Assembly (NCBI GenBank): GCA_023391285.1
Contig: JAEWBF010000055.1
Span: 1-64,000, forward strand
Source of the DNA: Verrucomicrobiota bacterium
GTDB lineage: Bacteria; Verrucomicrobiota; Verrucomicrobiia; Opitutales; Opitutaceae
Length of the DNA stretch: 64,000 nucleotides
Direction: 5' to 3'
Below, one piece after another: positions 44,495 through 53,496 of this stretch (its first letter is position 1; each line of letters opens with the position of its first letter). Under the pieces are notes generated by a model. That model was not told where the DNA came from and did not search any database. It saw only the letters and a program-made list of their open reading frames with translations. Both the position numbers and the translations under genes were made by a program.

Positions 44495-45508
44495 ATGCGC
44501 GCCACACTCGCCGATATCTCCGGCCAGACGGGCTACGCGAAATCCACCATCTCGATCGCGCTGCGCAACGATCCTCGCCTCCCACCAGCGACGCGACAGG
44601 AGATTCAGGAAGTCGCAAAGCGACTCGGCTACCGCCCCGACCCCAGCCTCTCCGCCATCGCCGCCACACGCTGGCGTCGCGCCGAAGCCACGTCTGGCCT
44701 CACACTGGCGTGCCTGTTCGATTCGCAAACTCCCGCGCCGCGCGTTCTGCGCGCCTATCTCGATGCCGCCGCCGAACGCGCGACCGACTTGGGCTATATC
44801 GCCGCACGTTTCGACCTGCGCGCCTACCCGAACGCCCGCGCGCTTTGCCGCGTCCTCGTCCAGCGCGGCGTTCGCGGCGTGCTCGTGCCACCCGTCTACG
44901 CTCCGGAGCTTCTCCGTGATTTCGATTGGTCGCTCTTCGCCGGCGTCAGCTCCGGCCAGGGCCTTTGGCGTCCGCCGTATCACGTGGTCAACACCGACGT
45001 CTTCGCCACCGTGCAAATCGCTCTGCGCGAATGCCTCGCCGCCGGCTACCGCCGCATCGGCGCCGCCTTGTTCATCCACCATCATTCCGCAGACGATGAC
45101 GCGCGCCGTTTCGGCGCCGCGTTTCTCGAAATCGCTCACACCACCCGCGAGCGCGCGGAGATCCTTCCCCTTGAATCGGCGCCCGAAGATCGGGCCGCGT
45201 TTCTCGACTGGGTGTCTCAGAAGAAGCCGGAAGCCATCGTGGCCCTTCACTCCGGTGCCGCGCGCTGGCTGCGCGAGACCGGCTATCGCATCCCTCAGGA
45301 CATCGCGGTTGTTTGCCTCGGCGACACGCCTCACCCCGAGCTGGCTCACATCAACCCTCAACTCGCCGACGTCGGTCGCGTCGCGGTCGAAATGCTCGAC
45401 GTCGCCCTTCGTCACAACGAGATCGGCCCGCCCACCCGCCCGCGCGCGGTGCTCGTCACACCCGAATGGATACCGGGCCCCACTCTCGCCCATCGCGCCG
45501 CGCGTTGA
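44495..45508 (+). CDS. LacI-family transcriptional regulator
   Basis: The product is 337 residues from the ATG at 44495, where the HTH begins at once (MRATLADISGQTGYAKSTIS). The hinge LGYRPDPSLSAIAATRWRR matches the paralogues at 28726 and 29774, and a sugar-binding-like domain fills the rest. The open frame extends 340 codons further upstream, but that part is antisense to the esterase and is rejected. Divergence from the six-gene cluster makes it the natural candidate for its regulator. Confidence 0.92.
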   Translation: MRATLADISGQTGYAKSTISIALRNDPRLPPATRQEIQEVAKRLGYRPDPSLSAIAATRWRRAEATSGLTLACLFDSQTPAPRVLRAYLDAAAERATDLGYIAARFDLRAYPNARALCRVLVQRGVRGVLVPPVYAPELLRDFDWSLFAGVSSGQGLWRPPYHVVNTDVFATVQIALRECLAAGYRRIGAALFIHHHSADDDARRFGAAFLEIAHTTRERAEILPLESAPEDRAAFLDWVSQKKPEAIVALHSGAARWLRETGYRIPQDIAVVCLGDTPHPELAHINPQLADVGRVAVEMLDVALRHNEIGPPTRPRAVLVTPEWIPGPTLAHRAAR

Positions 45509-45514
45509 GCAGTA

Positions 45515-45570
45515 GTGCGGAGCTTTAGCCCGCACTGCTCGTCGTCCAGATGCGGGCTAAAGCCCCGCAC
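45515..45570. repeat. Intergenic hairpin, GCTTTAGCCCGCA family
   Basis: Left arm gtgcggagctttagcccgca (45515-45534) and right arm tgcgggctaaagccccgcac (45551-45570) form a 20-bp near-perfect stem around a 16-nt loop. It starts seven bases after the LacI stop, between convergent LacI and transposase genes, and could terminate both. No T-run follows. Confidence 0.65.
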
Positions 45571-45574
45571 CACC

Positions 45575-45588
45575 TGTCATTCTGAGCG
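45575..45588 (+). repeat. REP-like motif TGTCATTCTGAGCG
   Basis: This exact 14-mer also occurs at 33462-33475 and, reversed, at 47237-47250. Here it lies just outside the 3' side of the IS110 transposase gene. Confidence 0.6.
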
Positions 45589-45640
45589 AAGAGGTGCTCT
45601 CGATTTTCAAGCGAGATTTGGTGTGGTGACGCGCCATGGT

Positions 45641-46897
45641 TCAGGCGGGTTGGTTCGGCTGGAGGGCGATGAGCCAGGAGCCGTGTTTGACCTGATTGCG
45701 GGTGTGCAGGGCCTCGTCGTAGGGCGTGTTGTTCTGCCACATTTTCCACAGGATCTTGAGCCAGCGCTGACCGAGGCAACGCAGGGCACAGGCGTGGGTG
45801 TGCCCTCTTGCACGATGCGCCTTGTAATACGCATCGGCCCAGGCGCACTGAGCACGCGAGTGATCGGCCCAGAGGTGCACGGCCGCCCGCAGGTTGGACG
45901 AACACCAGAAGCGCACGCGGTGCTTTTCGATCTGGCCGGATTTGATCGTGAGCGGCGCGGTGCCCGCGTAGGCTTGCAGGCCTTCGGCGTGGTTGAAGCG
46001 CGTGCGGTCGTCCCCGATCTCCGAGAGCAAACGCGGCGCCAGCTTCGGGCCGGCGCCCGGGAGCGAGCCGAACAAGTCGTGGTCGGGATGACAGGCGAAG
46101 CACTCCGCGATGCGCGTGCGATACGTCTCCAATTGCGCTTCGAGCACATGCAGCATCTTGATCAAAGAGACCGCGAGCAGGCTCTTGGCCGCGATGGTCG
46201 GGGGCGAACCCTGGAGTTGATCCGCGCGTTGGAAGATGGCGAAGCGGCTTTCGGCGCTGGCTTCGCGCCAGATTTTATGCGCGTGCAAAACCTTTTCCCA
46301 TTGCCGCCGGCCCGCACGCACCAGCGCCTGGGGCGTGGGGAACGCTTCGACGAAGGACCAGGCGCCTGGGCGCGTCCAGTCGGCGAAGGCCTCGAGCGCC
46401 GCCGGGTAGTAATCGCGCAGGGCGGCGCGCAGCTGGTTGATGAGCGCGGTGCGCTGCTCGATGAGCTGCACTTCGTCGCGCGTGAGCAGCCGCAGCTCGG
46501 CAAGGAGTGGGTCCTCGGCGGCGAGCGGCTTCCAACCGTGGCCATCGAGCCGCAGCGCGTCGGCGAGGCTCCACGCATCGCGGTGGTCGTCCTTTACACC
46601 CGACGGCGACTGGCGCTCGCGGTAACGCTGCGCGCTCTTCGGATTGACGGGGAAGACCGTGTAGCCCGCGGCGAGCAGTTGCTCGACCGCCAGACCGTTG
46701 CAGGTCTCGATGGCGATGGCAACCGGCGCAAACTTCTCCAGGGTTTTAGCCAGCGTGCGCCAGCCCTCGGCCGTGTGTTCGAAGCGCAGCTCGCAGACGA
46801 TCGCACCGAGGCGATCGACCACGACCACGTCGTGATGATCACGCGCCCAGTCCAGGGCGGCGAAGTAGTGTCGTTCGTTCCATGGGGTCGGGTTCAT
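45641..46897 (-). CDS. IS110-family transposase
   Basis: The product is 418 residues from the ATG at 46897 (MNPTPWNERHYFAALDWARD). The N-terminal RuvC-like DEDD domain is visible: Asp16 in AALDWA, Glu in AIAIETCNG, and Asp residues in GVKDDHRDAWSLADAL. A central coiled region leads to the C-terminal transposase domain with LFGSLPGAGPKLAPRLLSE and GLQAYAGTAPLTIKSG, which carries the conserved serine region of this family. Recombinases of this family are guided by a bridge RNA encoded in the element's non-coding end. The gene appears intact. It separates a LacI gene from kduD, and probably inserted between formerly adjacent genes. Confidence 0.92.
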   Translation of the reverse strand: MNPTPWNERHYFAALDWARDHHDVVVVDRLGAIVCELRFEHTAEGWRTLAKTLEKFAPVAIAIETCNGLAVEQLLAAGYTVFPVNPKSAQRYRERQSPSGVKDDHRDAWSLADALRLDGHGWKPLAAEDPLLAELRLLTRDEVQLIEQRTALINQLRAALRDYYPAALEAFADWTRPGAWSFVEAFPTPQALVRAGRRQWEKVLHAHKIWREASAESRFAIFQRADQLQGSPPTIAAKSLLAVSLIKMLHVLEAQLETYRTRIAECFACHPDHDLFGSLPGAGPKLAPRLLSEIGDDRTRFNHAEGLQAYAGTAPLTIKSGQIEKHRVRFWCSSNLRAAVHLWADHSRAQCAWADAYYKAHRARGHTHACALRCLGQRWLKILWKMWQNNTPYDEALHTRNQVKHGSWLIALQPNQPA

Positions 46898-47160
46898 TGT
46901 TTTGCGACGCGTGCTCGGGCCGCCATGCCTCGCGCTGATACAGGGACCGTCATGCGGTGGGGTGCTCTCAGAGGTTGGGGCGGACGCCGCGCCCGCGGCC
47001 GGATCTCTACGCTGAGCCTTCGTAAGGCGCCTAGAATCGGTCCGTGTCCGCGGGCGGGCGCAAGCAGCGCCAGGACTACCTTGCGGCAATCCCGGGCTGC
47101 TCGCAACGCGGCCGAACTCCATTTTGCGATTCCGTCCGGCCGCATTGCGAGCAGCCTCGG
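46898..47160 (-). ncRNA. Candidate IS110 bridge-RNA region
   Basis: The non-coding side upstream of the transposase contains several stems: gcctt - cgt - aaggc at 47016-47028 and a 20-bp stem (19 of 20 paired) with 22-nt loop at 47095-47156. IS110-group elements encode a structured bridge RNA in this location that pairs with donor and target DNA. The call rests on position and secondary structure only; no covariance match was possible and the exact RNA ends are unknown. The open frame continuing upstream of the transposase ATG is not considered coding. Confidence 0.35.
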
Positions 47161-47236
47161 AATTGGTATCAGCGAAGGATTCACTTTGATGTGCGTGTGC
47201 GCGGTGGCGGCGGGCATCGAACTGGATTCTTCGCTG

Positions 47237-47272
47237 CGCTCAGAATGACAAAGGGGGCGGCTCGGAATGCCA
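47237..47272 (-). repeat. REP-like motifs on the 5' side of the IS110 element
   Basis: On the minus strand the region reads ggcattccgagc then tgtcattctgagcg (at 47260-47272 and 47237-47250). The second is identical to motifs at 33462-33475 and 45575-45588; the first is a close variant. Together with the plus-strand copy at 45575 they bracket the insertion sequence in inverted orientation. Confidence 0.6.
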
Positions 47273-47294
47273 AAGAGACGGTAAAGAAAATCGA

Positions 47295-48062
47295 TCAGCG
47301 GGCGAGCCAGCCGCCGTCGACGGCGAGGGTGAAGCCGTGCATGTAGTCGGAGGCGGGCGAGGCGAGGAAGACGGCGGCGCCGGCGAGGTCTTCGGGCGTG
47401 CCCCAGCGGCCGGCGGGGATGCGATCGAGGATGGCGGCGTTGCGTTTTTCGTCGGCGCGGATCGCGGTCGTGTTGTCGGTCGCCATGTAGCCGGGCGCGA
47501 GGGCGTTCACGTTGATGCCGTGCGGGGCGAGCTCGTTGGCCATGAGTTTGGTGAGGCCGTTGAGCGCGCTTTTGGCGGCGGTGTAGGAGCCGACTTTGAT
47601 GCCGCCCTGGAAAGAGAGCATCGAGGTGACGTTGATGATTTTGCCGGGCGCTTGTTTCGCGATGAGTTGGCGGGCGAACACCTGGCTGAGGCGGAAGGCG
47701 GCATCGAGGTTGACGTTGAGAACCTCGCGCCAGTCCTGCTCGGTGAAATCGACGAACGCGGCGCGGCGGATGATGCCGGCGTTGTTGATGAGGATGTCGG
47801 CGCGGCCGAGAGTGTTGACGGTCTCGGTGACGATGCGTTCGGCGGCGCCATCGGCGCCGACGTCGATGGCGATCTTGGTGCATTTGCGGCCGGCGGCGGC
47901 GATGTCGGCGGCGAGCGCGGAGGTGTCGCCGCGCGCGACGAGAGCGACGTCGGCTCCGGCTTCGGCGAGCGCGAGCGCCATGCCGGCGCCCAAGCCGCGC
48001 GAGGCGCCGGTGACGATCGCGACGCGGCCGTCGAGACGGAATTTATCGAGGATGTTGGGCAT
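47295..48062 (-). CDS. kduD: 2-dehydro-3-deoxy-D-gluconate 5-dehydrogenase
   Basis: The product is 255 residues, a short-chain dehydrogenase with TGASRGLG (18-25, nucleotide binding), INNAGIIRRA (92-101, characteristic of KduD), Ser147, and Y160-x3-K164 as the catalytic set. It ends with DYMHGFTLAVDGGWLAR, also KduD-like. The enzyme reduces 3-deoxy-D-glycero-2,5-hexodiulosonate to KDG with NAD(P)H in the cytoplasm. It follows KduI on the same strand after 167 bases containing a long hairpin. Confidence 0.92.
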   Translation of the reverse strand: MPNILDKFRLDGRVAIVTGASRGLGAGMALALAEAGADVALVARGDTSALAADIAAAGRKCTKIAIDVGADGAAERIVTETVNTLGRADILINNAGIIRRAAFVDFTEQDWREVLNVNLDAAFRLSQVFARQLIAKQAPGKIINVTSMLSFQGGIKVGSYTAAKSALNGLTKLMANELAPHGINVNALAPGYMATDNTTAIRADEKRNAAILDRIPAGRWGTPEDLAGAAVFLASPASDYMHGFTLAVDGGWLAR

Positions 48063-48089
48063 GAGTCAGAGGAAGGAGTTGAGGGGAGG

Positions 48090-48216
48090 AACCACAAAAC
48101 ACACGAAATACACGAAAAGAGTGATAGCTGCGGAGAATGGAAACCTTAGTGCGGAAGCTGAAGGTCAGCACGTCATGCAAGGATTGGTTTTCGTGTGTTT
48201 CGTGTATTTCGTGGTT
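48090..48216. repeat. Long intergenic hairpin between kduI and kduD
   Basis: Left arm 48090-48118 (aaccacaaaacacacgaaat followed by acacgaaaa) and right arm 48188-48216 (ttttcgtgtgtttcgtgtat followed by ttcgtggtt) are about 29-bp complementary arms around a 69-nt centre. Both arms are built from repeated acacgaaa words. No T-run or open frame is associated. Confidence 0.75.
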
Positions 48217-48229
48217 TCTATAGTTCGCG

Positions 48230-49054
48230 TTATCGCAGGTCGGACATGGGGACGGCGTCCATGTCGGTGAAGGTCTGGTTGTCGCCGCCCATGGCCCAGA
48301 TGAAGCGATAGCTGCCAGTGCCGACGCCGGAGTGGATGGACCAGGAGGGTGAAAGGGCGGCTTCGCGATCGCGGACGATGAGGTGGCGGGTGCGTTGCGG
48401 CTCGCCGAGGAGGTGCACGATCATTTCGGAGCCGAGATCGAAATAGAGATAGATCTCGGTGCGGCGGGAATGGGTGTGCGTCGGCATGGTGTTCCAGACG
48501 CTGCCGGATTCGAACTCGGTGAAGCCCATCACGAGCTGGCAGCTTTTGATGCCGTCGGCGTGGATGTATTTATTAATGCGGCGCCGGTTGGCTTTGGCGG
48601 GATCGCCGATGGGCGCGCCGATGTTTTTCTCGCGGGTGGAATGAGCGGTCGGATGTTTGGCGTGCGCGGGGGTGCTGACGAAGTAGAAAGCGGCCTGGCC
48701 GGAGGGGCCGTTTTCGAACAGCACCTCGCGTTCGCCGAGCCCGATGTAGAGGCAATCGAGGGCATTCATTTCATGGCGCGTGTCGCCCACGCGGATCGCG
48801 CCGGGATCGCCGATGTTGATGATGCCAATTTCGCGACGCTCGAGGAAGAAGCTGGTGCCGGTTTCCTTCGCGTTGGGCAATCCCAAGGCTTGGCCGGTCG
48901 GCATAACGCCACCGATGATCATGCGATCGAGGTCGGTGTAGTGCGCGATGAGTTCGCCGGCGCGAAACAGATCGCTGATGAGAAAAGCGTCGCGCAGGGC
49001 CTCGGTGCCGAGGGTATTTGTCTCCGCGGGAGAAGGTGAATAATGGAGCTTCAT
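48230..49054 (-). CDS. kduI: 5-dehydro-4-deoxy-D-glucuronate isomerase
   Basis: The product is 274 residues, matching the usual KduI length of about 278. It isomerises 5-keto-4-deoxyuronate, the product of pectate and oligogalacturonide lyases, to 3-deoxy-D-glycero-2,5-hexodiulosonate. The cupin-fold zinc ligands are in MPTHTHSRRTEIYLYF (His193, His195, Glu200) plus His241, with the same spacing as the E. coli enzyme. RREIGIINIGDPGAIRVG and DCLYIGLGEREV are typical. It is upstream of kduD on the minus strand and divergent from a dehydrogenase gene. Confidence 0.95.
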   Translation of the reverse strand: MKLHYSPSPAETNTLGTEALRDAFLISDLFRAGELIAHYTDLDRMIIGGVMPTGQALGLPNAKETGTSFFLERREIGIINIGDPGAIRVGDTRHEMNALDCLYIGLGEREVLFENGPSGQAAFYFVSTPAHAKHPTAHSTREKNIGAPIGDPAKANRRRINKYIHADGIKSCQLVMGFTEFESGSVWNTMPTHTHSRRTEIYLYFDLGSEMIVHLLGEPQRTRHLIVRDREAALSPSWSIHSGVGTGSYRFIWAMGGDNQTFTDMDAVPMSDLR

Positions 49055-49311
49055 GGCGATACGAAAGGGGGCCGGCGGGAACGGGAAAGCGAGAGCCGAT
49101 TAATTGTTGCGGATGAGTGGTTCCGCAAGCCACGCGACGGGGGTGTTAACGAGGCAACTGGATGCATACGCCCGATGGGGCGGCGCGACAGGTTGATTTT
49201 CGGTCGCATCGTTGACGCAGCCAGATTCCCCTTGGTGCGTTTCGGGAAACTCTTAACTGTGTTTGCTGAATTTCTTCCGCTACAAGCGGCAGCTGGTTCG
49301 TCTTAGCTCCC
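49055..49311. promoter_or_regulatory. Divergent kduI / dehydrogenase promoter region
   Basis: This 257-base gap holds the promoters of kduI (-) and the D-2-hydroxyacid dehydrogenase (+). No convincing hexamer pair or strong palindrome was found. It shows no coding sign. Confidence 0.35.
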
Positions 49312-50292
49312 ATGACCCGAATCCTTCTTACCACCACCTCGTTCCAGGACACGCCTGGCGCCCATCATGAACTGCTCGCGAGCACCGGATGGGAAGTCAT
49401 CCGCGCCCGCGGACCGCTCAACGAAGCGGACACGCTGGCGTTCGTCGGTGACATCGATGGCTACATTTGCGGCGACGACATGATCACGCGCGCGGTGCTC
49501 GAGAAGGCGCGACCGCGCTTGAAGGTGTTGTCGAAATACGGGATCGGCGTGGACAAGATCGACGTGAAGTCGTGCACCGAATTCGGAATTCCGCTGCTGT
49601 TCACGCCGGGCGTGAATCATACGACGGTGGCGGAGCATACGTTCCTGCTGCTGCTCGCGCTGGAGAAGAATTTTCTGTTTCACACCGATTCGACCCGGTC
49701 GGGTGGTTGGAAACGCAAGACCGGTCACGAACTGTTGGAGAAGACGATCGGTATCGTGGGTCTGGGGCGCATCGGGAAGGAAGTCGCGATTCGCGCGCGG
49801 GCGTTCGGGATGAAGGCGATCGGGTATGATGTTTACTGGGACGAGAAGTTCGCGGCGGAACACGGCGTGAAGCGCGCGGCGACGCTCGAGGAGATCTTTG
49901 GGGCGTCGGACTACCTTTCGCTGCACACGAATCTGACGCCGGAGACGCGCGACATGATCAACGCCAAGAACATCGCGAAGATGAAGAAAGGCGTGTTGAT
50001 CCTGAACTGCGCGCGGGGTGAGATCGTCCACACGAACGACCTGGTGGAGGCGTTGAAGACTGGGCAGGTCGGCGGCTATGGCACCGACGTGCTCGATCAG
50101 GAGCCGCCCGCGGCGGATCATCCGCTGTTGAAGCTGCCGAATGTCGTGTGCACGCCGCACATCGGTTCGCGGACGCATGAGAGCGTGCAGCGGCAGGCGC
50201 TCGCGTCGGTGAAGAATCTGATCGCGGCCATGCACGGCGAGAAGCCGCTGGCGCAGGTGAATCCGGAGGTGGCGGTGAAGCGCGTGGTGTGA
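49312..50292 (+). CDS. D-isomer-specific 2-hydroxyacid dehydrogenase
   Basis: The product is 326 residues with the NAD-binding motif GIVGLGRIG (147-155), NCARGEIVHTNDL carrying the conserved Arg, TDVLDQEPP with the Glu, and TPHIGSRTHES with the catalytic His. It belongs to the phosphoglycerate/glyoxylate-type dehydrogenase superfamily, which interconverts 2-keto and D-2-hydroxy acids. It is shorter than SerA and lacks an ACT domain. Its place between KduI and KdgK suggests a sugar-acid intermediate as substrate, but the specificity is unknown. Confidence 0.88.
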   Translation: MTRILLTTTSFQDTPGAHHELLASTGWEVIRARGPLNEADTLAFVGDIDGYICGDDMITRAVLEKARPRLKVLSKYGIGVDKIDVKSCTEFGIPLLFTPGVNHTTVAEHTFLLLLALEKNFLFHTDSTRSGGWKRKTGHELLEKTIGIVGLGRIGKEVAIRARAFGMKAIGYDVYWDEKFAAEHGVKRAATLEEIFGASDYLSLHTNLTPETRDMINAKNIAKMKKGVLILNCARGEIVHTNDLVEALKTGQVGGYGTDVLDQEPPAADHPLLKLPNVVCTPHIGSRTHESVQRQALASVKNLIAAMHGEKPLAQVNPEVAVKRVV

Positions 50293-50304
50293 GGACCACG
50301 CGCA

Positions 50305-50397
50305 GTTGAGAGTTGAGAGCTGAGAGTTGAGAGACCCAAACCGACCTGGTCCTCCCGAAATTCGCAGCTGTTCGTCTCTCAACCCTCAACCCTCAAC
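50305..50397. repeat. Long intergenic hairpin (GTTGAGAGTTGAGAG type)
   Basis: Left arm 50305-50334 is a run of ttgagag words (starting gttgagagttgagagctgag) and right arm 50375-50397 (tctctcaaccctcaaccctc followed by aac) is its imperfect complement. It fills most of the 119-base gap between the two dehydrogenase genes. Its purine-rich left arm and pyrimidine-rich right arm are unusual for this GC-rich region. Confidence 0.7.
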
Positions 50398-50411
50398 TTT
50401 TCCTCATCCCC

Positions 50412-51509
50412 ATGTCTGAAGTTTTCTACGTCGTCCCGGAAGAACAGCACAACGCGCTCGTGGCCGCTGCGTATCAGCATCGCGGTTACAGCAAGCAGGA
50501 GGCGGAGGCGGGCGCGCGATTCTGCGCGGAAGCCACGCGCCACGGCATTCGCACGCACAACGCGCTGAAGGCGCTGCACCTCGATCATCTTTTCGGCTCC
50601 GCGGCGGGCGGCTGCCTGCCGAAGGCGAAGATCGAAAAGGTGAAGACGCGCTACCGCGCAGCGCAGGTGTGGAACGCGAATCGCAAACTCGGTCAGGCGA
50701 CCGGTTACGCGGCGATCGAAGCGGCGATCAAACTCGCGGATAAATACGGCGTCGGGATGGTCTCGGTCGACAACGCCTTCCATTACCTGTGGGGCGGCGG
50801 TTACGTGATGGACGCGGCGAAACGCGGTTACATCGCTTATACGAATTGCACGGCCGCGCTCGCGGAGGTGGTGCCGTTTGGCGGCAAGTTTCCGACGCTC
50901 GGCACGAATCCGCATTCTTGGGGTTTTCCGACGCAGAATGCGATTGGTTATCCGATCGTGATCGACTGGGCGACGAGCGTGGTGGCGATGGGCCGCGTGC
51001 AGCAACTGGCGCGGGAAGGGAAGCAGCTCCCGCCGGGAGCGGCGGTGGACGAAAATGGCGCGCCCACGACGGATCCGACGAAAGCGAAATACCTCGTGCC
51101 GTTTGGCGCGCACAAAGGTTATGGTCTCGCGCTCATGAACGAGATCATTGGCGCGTTCATTGGGGGATCGCTGCCGACGATTCGCAATCGTTGGAGCCAG
51201 GTGCCGGAAGGCGAGAAGGGCACGTGCGCGTTTTTCTTCCAAGTGTGGCATCCCGATGCGATGAACGGCGGCGCGTTCGCGAAAGGCCGCACCCAGGCTG
51301 AGAACGTGAAGGCCGTGATCGACGACATCCTCGGGCACGGAAACGAAAACTGCATGTTGCCCGGACAACTCGAAGCGCAGGCGGCGGCGCGCTGTGCGAA
51401 GAACGGCGGGCTGTTGTTCTCCGAAGCGGAGATCAACGCTTTCAGCGAAATCGCCGGCGAGATCGGCAAGCGCGCCTGGCTGCTCACTGACCTGAAGGTC
51501 GCTGAATAA
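50412..51509 (+). CDS. Ldh2-family (malate/L-lactate-type) NAD(P)-dependent dehydrogenase
   Basis: The product is 365 residues beginning MSEVFYVVPEEQHNALVAAA. It matches the Ldh2 fold: ATRHGIRTHNALKALHLDHL near residues 42-60, AFHYLWGGGYVMDAA (normally SxHxGxxGxY, here modified around His122), GTNPHSWGFP, and FGAHKGYGLALMNEIIGAF. Members reduce 2-keto acids, including malate, ureidoglycolate and 2,3-diketogulonate. With KduI, KduD and KdgK in the same interval, a sugar-acid reductase role is most likely. It is transcribed with the upstream dehydrogenase unless the hairpin between them separates them. Confidence 0.85.
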   Translation: MSEVFYVVPEEQHNALVAAAYQHRGYSKQEAEAGARFCAEATRHGIRTHNALKALHLDHLFGSAAGGCLPKAKIEKVKTRYRAAQVWNANRKLGQATGYAAIEAAIKLADKYGVGMVSVDNAFHYLWGGGYVMDAAKRGYIAYTNCTAALAEVVPFGGKFPTLGTNPHSWGFPTQNAIGYPIVIDWATSVVAMGRVQQLAREGKQLPPGAAVDENGAPTTDPTKAKYLVPFGAHKGYGLALMNEIIGAFIGGSLPTIRNRWSQVPEGEKGTCAFFFQVWHPDAMNGGAFAKGRTQAENVKAVIDDILGHGNENCMLPGQLEAQAAARCAKNGGLLFSEAEINAFSEIAGEIGKRAWLLTDLKVAE

Positions 51510-51525
51510 ACTTCAATCCATCACC

Positions 51526-51593
51526 GCCCGCGAAACACGCGAACTGACGCGAAAGGTAATTGAATTTCGCGACCTTTCGCGTGTTTCGCGGGC
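51526..51593. repeat. Long intergenic hairpin (GCCCGCGAAACACGCG type)
   Basis: Outer arms gcccgcgaaacacgcg and cgcgtgtttcgcgggc and inner arms cgcgaaaggt and acctttcgcg pair around a short centre, with a six-base bulge. It fills most of the 102-base gap between the Ldh2-type gene and kdgK. Built from repeated cgcgaaa words, it resembles the acacgaaa hairpin at 48090-48216. Confidence 0.75.
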
Positions 51594-51611
51594 CTAACCC
51601 TCTATCCTCCC

Positions 51612-52709
<1,098 letters not shown>

Positions 52710-52746
52710 GTTGGGGAAGCAACTCCCCCAGCCAACAACAGAGTAG

Positions 52747-52775
52747 CGGCAGGCCTCCGTGCCTGCCGTTTTTTT
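52747..52775 (+). terminator. Rho-independent terminator after kdgK
   Basis: Stem cggcaggc - ctccgt - gcctgccg followed by seven T residues (52769-52775), 37 bases after the kdgK stop. It is the clearest intrinsic terminator on this side of the window and its T-run touches the stop of the convergent LuxR gene. Confidence 0.85.
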
Positions 52776-53496
52776 ACGTCGGGCCGGCATCGCTGAGCAA
52801 CCGCACGGGCACTTTCACGAAATTCGCGCGCGGGCCGGCGTGTCCGCCCACACGCCGGCAGGTGCGCAGCGCCCAGAGTGTCGCCGCCAGTCGATTGGGC
52901 GCGCCGGTTTTTAGGAAGATCGCGGAGACGTGATCCTTCACGGTTTGCGCGTTGATGCGAAGGATGGTTGCGATCTCCACGTTGGTTTTCCCCTCTGCCA
53001 GCCACACGAGCACGTCGGCTTCGCGCGGGGTAAGACCTGCCTGCGTGAGCAACGCCACGTCGGCTCCGGCGATCTCGTCCTCGGCCTTCAGTTTCGCGAG
53101 CTGGCGGGCATTCGTCAGGTGTTGTTGCGCGAGTTCGATCACCGCGCGATCGCGCGACGAGAAGTCAGATCCGCGCCAGCGTTCGATGCCGAAGAACGCG
53201 ATCTCGTCCCGACCGGTCGGCACGTGGATCGCGCAATGATTGTCGCTTGGCAGGAGCCGCATGCACTCGTGGTAGATGTCGAGCTGGCGAAACTGCCGCG
53301 CGGTGAAAAAATCGCTTCGGTAAAACGGTTTCCCCGCGTTCACCGTCGGATCCCAACGAAATAGCGGATACTGCATCATCATCTGTCCAAACGCCGCCAT
53401 CGCGCGCGGAAACTGCGGGACGGGCGTGTCGAAGCCGATGTCGAGTTTCATCGACGTCACATTCAGCGCGCCGAAGGCGACAAACTCCTTGCCCAC
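52774..53496 (-). CDS. LuxR-type HTH transcriptional regulator, N-terminus uncertain
   Basis: The frame gives 240 residues from a GTG at 53496. The C-terminal HTH is clear (LTPREADVLVWLAEGKTNVE, IATILRINAQTVKDHVSAIF), covering about residues 150-215. The N-terminal half resembles a sensor/GAF-like domain (FYRSDFFTARQFRQLDIYHE, then DEIAFFGIERWRGSDFSSRD) rather than a REC domain, and no phosphorylatable Asp is evident. Upstream, a different frame reads MIRLSGSELVAYSEARAALL from an ATG near 53574 and the two frames would join with a one-base shift near 53515-53530. Either the true N-terminus is in that frame and a frameshift or sequencing error is present, or the GTG is the real start. Confidence 0.75.
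   Translation of the reverse strand: MGKEFVAFGALNVTSMKLDIGFDTPVPQFPRAMAAFGQMMMQYPLFRWDPTVNAGKPFYRSDFFTARQFRQLDIYHECMRLLPSDNHCAIHVPTGRDEIAFFGIERWRGSDFSSRDRAVIELAQQHLTNARQLAKLKAEDEIAGADVALLTQAGLTPREADVLVWLAEGKTNVEIATILRINAQTVKDHVSAIFLKTGAPNRLAATLWALRTCRRVGGHAGPRANFVKVPVRLLSDAGPT

Larger units (their letters stand above)
45641..47210 (-). mobile_element. IS110-family insertion sequence (ends approximate)
   Basis: The element comprises a single transposase gene, a short 3' flank and a roughly 300-base 5' non-coding stretch, the layout of IS110-group elements. IS110 elements lack conspicuous terminal repeats, so neither end can be fixed; the coordinates are a working estimate. REP-like motifs lie just outside both sides (45575-45588 and 47237-47250). 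Confidence 0.6.

Noticed and set aside
46898..47122. N-terminal extension of the IS110 transposase frame by 75 codons
   Set aside because: Family proteins start near the RuvC motif; the extension overlaps the structured non-coding side of the element.
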